IMG/VR virus record: IMGVR_UViG_3300034374_003486
Span: 1 to 33,988 of that record
Origin: a virus
Direction: 5' to 3' (one strand)
Length of the DNA stretch: 33,988 nt
Positions 29,702 to 33,988 of the stretch are shown in pieces. Each line of letters starts with the position of its first letter. Position 1 is the first letter of the stretch. Made by a program: the position numbers and the translations under genes. A model generated the notes under the pieces. That model made no database searches, was not told the DNA's origin, and saw only the letters and a list, made by a program, of their open reading frames with translations.

Positions 29702-31623
29702 GTTCTAGGTTCCGCTGGTTGAGGAATGTTCGTTTTCGGCACACCACTTCTGTCGCCTGCCGATTCGTTTCTTCTAGTGTAAGTTCTATTTGTCACTTGT
29801 GGCTTTTGCATCTCGGGCATTGCACCTTGTTGCGGAGGCATTTGCACAGGCTCTTGGAACTTAATGATGTCAGCAATAGCTGGCTGATTAAGCATCGTAG
29901 CATAACGACTGGTAAGCTCACGCATGTCAATCGTCCCACCCTGCTGCTGAAGTATTGGCAGTAGTGGTGCGTACATTTGCTGCAATAGCTGATTCACAAC
30001 CATCATTCTCTCACCCGGACCTTGATATGTCATTGAGTAGACATCAAGCTGGATTTTGTAATCCTTGAAATCACCCTCTCGGTCGTCAGGAGTCCACGTT
30101 GAGTCCGCCGTGTATTCGCTGTTGCCAGAAAGCTGCATCATTCCGGGGATAGTCTTAAACTTGTCGTCCCACAAAAGTCTAGCAAGTTCTGTGACAACAT
30201 CATTTGCGGCAGCCATCACAGTAGACTGCATCGACTGCTCCATCCTGCTCGTAGCACCGTGTATCAGCTTCTCTTGACCAACGCTATCTGCGGATGCACC
30301 CAACCCGAGTATTGCAGACAGATTTCCAGCCATACGATCAAACAGCTCCATCGATTGAAGCATAAACGAATTAACTGCTGGATCTACACCACCGATTCCA
30401 ACTGGCTGAATCTCGGAAACATCTTGCACTTCAACCATGTCACCGTCGCTTGCTTGACGTATGCGAGCAGCACCATCAGCACCCTGCGGAGTGTATGCAA
30501 GAATCTGCTTAGCACGCTTTGCCTGCCGAGCTGCTTTCCGCATCAGGTTGTTTGCTAGTTTATCGAGATGAACCCACTGCGATGCAGGAGGCACTGGCAT
30601 TGTGTTGTCGGGTACAGTCGTGTGAGCTAGTTTCTTGTATGGTCCAGTCTCGTTTCCTTCCCACTCACGAATAGCAATCGGATCTCCCTTTAATGCACAG
30701 ATTCTCCTGTCGTCTACGACAAATGTGTAGATAAGACCGTCGCGAGGTATGTAAAGATCGATCAGGTCAATCATGTCCTCAAATTCAGACGATGTGGCAA
30801 AACCTTCTTTTGTGAGATCCTCTACTCTTTCATTGCGATCTGTCGTAGGCGTGCTTGGCGAAAGATCCTTAATTGCCTCTTTGTCAAAAGCCCCGTTCTC
30901 TAGTTCGTCAAATGGGATTCGGTACATGTCTCCCTGAAACTTGCACTCCGTCCACTTCTTTGCACTGTAATCGTGTACCCAATCGTCGATAGATATTACA
31001 GACGCAAAGGGCATACCGGGGTCCATCAGAATGTCATCTTCCGCAATGACCTCACCGGAATCAGCCATGTGTACTTTGACAATACCAATGCTGAAGAATG
31101 AGTTACGCACCCACTCTCTGAATGTGTCGCGAATTTGAATCTCGTCCAGCATGTTGTTGGTTGCCAGAGCATAGTGATTCGCAAAACCCTTCAGCCTTTT
31201 GTCAAACGTCTCAGCTGAAACCTTTGGATTCGCACCCACCAGCAACATTGTGTACCCCTCAACTGCTTGTGCTGTGAGGTTGATGTATTTGACAGGATGA
31301 GTTTCGTTGTCCGTGTATGTCGGTCCCGCAAACTCTTCAACCAGAACTCTATTCAGATCGCGAAACTGACGCAGCTCTCGGTAGCTATGTTCAACTGCTT
31401 TGAACAGACGCTGCTTACGCTCCTCAGTCATCAACCCGCCGAGATTCTCACCTTCGTCTTTGTCTTTGCTTTTGTCGGAAGATTTGCTCTCGTAATCGGG
31501 CATATCGTCCTTAGACATTTCAGCGACTTCAGAATAATCTCCCGGCTCTGTCGGCACTACTCTTGGTTCCGACTCCATGTTTCTTTCAGCCGGATCATCT
31601 TTTTTGTTCTTGTCGTCGAGCAT
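29698..31623 (-). CDS. Portal protein
   Basis: 641 residues, the usual size for a short-tailed-phage portal. An acidic disordered N-terminus (about 1-65) is followed by a helical clip/wing start (RKQRLFKAVEHSYRELRQFR), then VKYINLTAQAVEGYTMLLVG, mixed-alpha/beta wing sections (SVISIDDWVHDYSAKKW, MIDLIDLYIPRDGLIY) and a stem/crown helix block (GLGASADSVGQEKLIHGATS, then MEQSMQSTVMAAANDVVTEL). The C-terminus is Gln/Pro-rich, as in portals whose barrel extends into the head. It abuts the upstream gene (TAA then ATG) and overlaps the next by ATGA. Position after TerL supports the call. Confidence 0.85.
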   Translation of the reverse strand: MLDDKNKKDDPAERNMESEPRVVPTEPGDYSEVAEMSKDDMPDYESKSSDKSKDKDEGENLGGLMTEERKQRLFKAVEHSYRELRQFRDLNRVLVEEFAGPTYTDNETHPVKYINLTAQAVEGYTMLLVGANPKVSAETFDKRLKGFANHYALATNNMLDEIQIRDTFREWVRNSFFSIGIVKVHMADSGEVIAEDDILMDPGMPFASVISIDDWVHDYSAKKWTECKFQGDMYRIPFDELENGAFDKEAIKDLSPSTPTTDRNERVEDLTKEGFATSSEFEDMIDLIDLYIPRDGLIYTFVVDDRRICALKGDPIAIREWEGNETGPYKKLAHTTVPDNTMPVPPASQWVHLDKLANNLMRKAARQAKRAKQILAYTPQGADGAARIRQASDGDMVEVQDVSEIQPVGIGGVDPAVNSFMLQSMELFDRMAGNLSAILGLGASADSVGQEKLIHGATSRMEQSMQSTVMAAANDVVTELARLLWDDKFKTIPGMMQLSGNSEYTADSTWTPDDREGDFKDYKIQLDVYSMTYQGPGERMMVVNQLLQQMYAPLLPILQQQGGTIDMRELTSRYATMLNQPAIADIIKFQEPVQMPPQQGAMPEMQKPQVTNRTYTRRNESAGDRSGVPKTNIPQPAEPRT

Positions 31624-32130
31624 TTATTTACTCTTCTTTTCGTTTTTTGGCCCAAAGTCGCACTTGTCGCCGGGGGAAAACACACTATATCCCCAATCTA
31701 CACGATTTCGCATTATCTCAATTTTTTCTTGCGACCCCGGTATAGCTTCCGTTGTAAGTGGGTCAAAAGGCAACTCCGGTTCTGCGTCATTGCGACATTT
31801 ACCCCCTCTATAATCGCAACATTGCACACAAGGTACATGTATTATCCAGTTCCTGCACGATTTGCATTGCACTTTCCTTTCTGTCTGTTCACCAAAACCG
31901 GCTGGCATACCGTTTTGTTTTACCCATCGACAGATCTCGTCATTGTCTATTTCTTTCTCAAAAGCCTTCAGATCGCGAATTGTGCATCCAAGTTCTTCAG
32001 CTATCCACCGGCTATCTACTACGGTGGACTGACGCAACCCTATTACAAGCCTTGCTTCAGGGCTAACCATTCCATACGGATAGTCATTTCGCGTTGGCCT
32101 ATGCAGTTTAAGACTAATCTTGCCAGTCAT
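31624..32130 (-). CDS. Small Cys-rich (zinc-ribbon-like) protein between terminase and portal
   Basis: 168 residues from the ATG at 32130, which lies inside the end of TerL (17-base overlap). An in-frame ATG at 32244 would add 38 residues, but these read like a shadow of TerL's C-terminus. The product has a helix-turn-helix-like stretch (VVDSRWIAEELGCTIRDLKA) and a cysteine cluster (VQCKSCRNWIIHVPCVQCCD, then GKCRND) suited to one zinc site. A small packaging or DNA-binding helper is possible, perhaps a terminase small subunit in an unusual place. I do not recognise the family. Confidence 0.6.
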   Translation of the reverse strand: MTGKISLKLHRPTRNDYPYGMVSPEARLVIGLRQSTVVDSRWIAEELGCTIRDLKAFEKEIDNDEICRWVKQNGMPAGFGEQTERKVQCKSCRNWIIHVPCVQCCDYRGGKCRNDAEPELPFDPLTTEAIPGSQEKIEIMRNRVDWGYSVFSPGDKCDFGPKNEKKSK

Positions 32131-33985
32131 TGTCGTAATCTCTATGTGTCGATTCGGCAAGAAATTCTTTGTGCCTTTCTGCGAATGATCCGACTGGGGC
32201 TTTCGCATAGGTTGTCTCAAAGCTGTATGGGCTACTTCCAACACGATCCTTGCTCGCTTGATAGGCTATGGCAGCACCGATAACACGGTCGCCGTGACTG
32301 ACTCCTTTAGCATCGTCGGAAGCTCCCGCTACCAATCCATGCTCTATCTTCCCATTTTTGAAGACGTAAACACTGCACTCTTTAACTAGATCCGCAGAAC
32401 GCAGTATTATCTCGCGATCTTTAACGCCCTTGCGGAAATCAGTGAACATCATCGTTTTGGTTCTCTCGTCAGTCCACCATCCCGGCTCCGTCTTCCTTGT
32501 TCGTTTCCTGCGTGTCAACGAACGCCGGTAGTAAATGTTCGTGTACTCTTGGTGAAGAACTCGTCTAGTAAACGCAGCACCGGGACCGTTATGTTCCCAA
32601 GCCAAGTAAGCGTCGTGGAACATTTTGCAAAGACTGATAGCTAGATCTGCAAATTCTTGAGGAGGAGTTGTCCTGCCTGTCCACTCCCCAACTTGCTGCA
32701 CCTCATCTCCTACCAATTCAAAAATCATTGCAGTTGAAGAAGATGTGTAAGACCCGCCGAGTCCATTACTAACGTCGCAACCTATGACGTACTGTCTGAC
32801 TGGTGGCATGTCCCCATGACCAAGAGGTGTCCATATCTTTAATGGTCCATTTTCAACATGATGGAAACTAGGCTCAAGAGTTCTTGTATCAAAGTCGATG
32901 TCGCCTTCGTGTGTAGGCTTTTGTATCGTCTCTTCCGCACAGGTCTGGAAGTCATTGCCAAACACCTTGTAACTAGACCCGCCATAGTCCCTATCCAATT
33001 CCTGAGCAATATTCTGTGGCGTAGCACCACCACGATCGCACTGGTCGTCATACCAAGGTGAACGCTCTACTCCCTCTAGCTTGAAACCTCTTCTACGCAG
33101 TCTCTCAAACTTCGCCTTCACTTCGTCTGTCATCTCAACGTAATCTTCTGGGAGAGGATTAGTTTCATCGACAGCTACAGGCAAGTAGTTTTCAAACTTG
33201 TATAAACCTCTGTTTCTTACTGGGTTTTGCTTCCAGTCAAGTATGACTTTTATGAGATTGCTGTCTGTGTGCATCAAATCGTAATAAGCACCGTCACTGC
33301 CTAGAGGTGTCGATACGACAAGCCTGCAATCAGTAACGTGCTGCGTCGATGCCATCGCCATTTCATCTGGACCGCGAGGGAACTTTGCAAGTTCGTCCAT
33401 CAAGAACCAGCTCTTTCGGCCTCCAGATGCAACATTGCCAGTTGCGGCAAACGCACTAATGGTTGACTTGTTGTCTAGGTTTGTCCAACTGTGGTTCGCT
33501 AGCTCACGCTTGTAATTGACATTCCTCTCGCCGCTCATCCATCTCGGAAGTCTTGTTAGCTCCCAATCGATCTTCCATCCAATACTGTCTGGGTTTTTCG
33601 GATCGTCAGCAGCACGCTCGTCTTTTGAAACAATCCCAATAGCACTCATCGGTGCAAACAGGAAGTTATGCACAGCAAACAGAACGCCCATCCAGCTAGC
33701 GCCCTCACCACGAGACTTCTCAACTCCGATGTCATTAAGACCTAGATGAGATTCTATCTGCTTGATAGCCGGAACCTGATGATCCCACGCAATGAACGGT
33801 ATCTGCTTAGGTAGTATCTTGCCGTTCAGCTTTCTTGGTCGTGGTTCATACACCCAGCAAAACCCATTGAAAAAGAAAAGGCAGTCGTCCGCACATGCTT
33901 GCAGCATCGCATCACGAAAACCTTTGTCGTCGATACACCTAGACTGGACGCTCTGCCTCCATCGCAGATTGCCTTCCAAGTCCAT
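32114..33985 (-). CDS. terL: Terminase large subunit (TerL), start close to window edge
   Basis: 623 residues. The ATPase half has a Walker-A-like loop KSRGEGAS (90-97) and a Walker B strand WFLMDE (193-198, Asp197/Glu198). The RNase H-like nuclease half has IGCDVSNGLGG (Asp404), LAWEHNGPGAAF (Glu464) and GASDDAKGVSHGDRVIGAAI (Asp557/558, HGDR 564-567). Both halves are intact, so it should cut and pump DNA into the portal-bearing prohead. The ATG is three bases from the edge and its ribosome site is out of view, so a longer upstream start cannot be excluded. Confidence 0.9.
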   Translation of the reverse strand: MDLEGNLRWRQSVQSRCIDDKGFRDAMLQACADDCLFFFNGFCWVYEPRPRKLNGKILPKQIPFIAWDHQVPAIKQIESHLGLNDIGVEKSRGEGASWMGVLFAVHNFLFAPMSAIGIVSKDERAADDPKNPDSIGWKIDWELTRLPRWMSGERNVNYKRELANHSWTNLDNKSTISAFAATGNVASGGRKSWFLMDELAKFPRGPDEMAMASTQHVTDCRLVVSTPLGSDGAYYDLMHTDSNLIKVILDWKQNPVRNRGLYKFENYLPVAVDETNPLPEDYVEMTDEVKAKFERLRRRGFKLEGVERSPWYDDQCDRGGATPQNIAQELDRDYGGSSYKVFGNDFQTCAEETIQKPTHEGDIDFDTRTLEPSFHHVENGPLKIWTPLGHGDMPPVRQYVIGCDVSNGLGGSYTSSSTAMIFELVGDEVQQVGEWTGRTTPPQEFADLAISLCKMFHDAYLAWEHNGPGAAFTRRVLHQEYTNIYYRRSLTRRKRTRKTEPGWWTDERTKTMMFTDFRKGVKDREIILRSADLVKECSVYVFKNGKIEHGLVAGASDDAKGVSHGDRVIGAAIAYQASKDRVGSSPYSFETTYAKAPVGSFAERHKEFLAESTHRDYDNDWQD

Positions 33986-33988
33986 CGG

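Noticed and set aside
32131-32244. N-terminal extension of the Cys-rich protein from ATG 32244
   Set aside because: The added 38 residues are read from inside TerL's conserved C-terminal region and look like a shadow. The inner ATG fits normal overlap length.
31267-32283. 338-codon open frame on the plus strand
   Set aside because: It lies antisense to portal, the Cys-rich protein and TerL, all well supported. Its product is Phe/Cys/Ser-rich with no domain pattern, as expected of an antisense shadow.

Overview
The window is a block of tailed-phage DNA. Every credible gene lies on the minus strand, so transcription runs from right (33988) to left (1). Genes are packed end to end, many with 1-4 base overlaps, and no gap exceeds about 110 bases. 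No tRNA, integrase, CRISPR array or insertion sequence is visible. The set is TerL, portal, scaffold, major capsid protein, short head-tail adaptors, a nozzle-like protein and fibre proteins, with no tape measure, tail tube or sheath. This points to a short-tailed (podovirus-like) phage. The host is not stated by the sequence. One helix-turn-helix module in the giant protein resembles versions I associate with Planctomycetota, which is only a weak host hint.

Layout in order of transcription. (1) Packaging and head, 33985-26241: TerL; a small Cys-rich protein; portal; a 142-residue protein; an acidic scaffold-like protein; the major capsid protein; and a lectin-like probable decoration protein. 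This block ends at a hairpin and T-tract terminator (26162-26205). (2) Connector and accessory virion genes, 26142-19389: two small proteins, then two adjacent genes that together carry three copies of one head-tail adaptor-like domain, then small beta-rich proteins and a 589-residue protein ending in seven FSLTG-type repeats. (3) Tail nozzle and fibres, 19389-15170: a 615-residue nozzle-like protein, a coiled-coil fibre, a beta-rich protein and a beta-propeller protein. (4) Ejected-protein module, 15090-1: two Gln/Ala-rich internal-virion-like proteins, followed by one enormous reading frame.

The dominant feature is that last gene. It is open from an ATG at 12301 to the left edge of the window, at least 4,100 codons with no stop. 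It reads as a giant polyvalent protein. In order it has a hydrophobic Gly/Ala segment, an excisionase-type helix-turn-helix, a duplicated acidic domain, a ParB-like GRHR module, a Lys/Pro-rich tail, a probable TGT/DpdA-like transglycosylase barrel, an N6-adenine methyltransferase and a superfamily 2 helicase. The last two match the methylase-helicase architecture of DarB-type antirestriction proteins. Its place right after the internal virion proteins suggests it is packaged and injected to protect or modify incoming DNA; this is inference.

A second notable feature is a separate 131-codon reading frame (4132-4527) nested out of frame inside the low-complexity linker of the giant gene. It has a strong Shine-Dalgarno and looks like a real helical protein.
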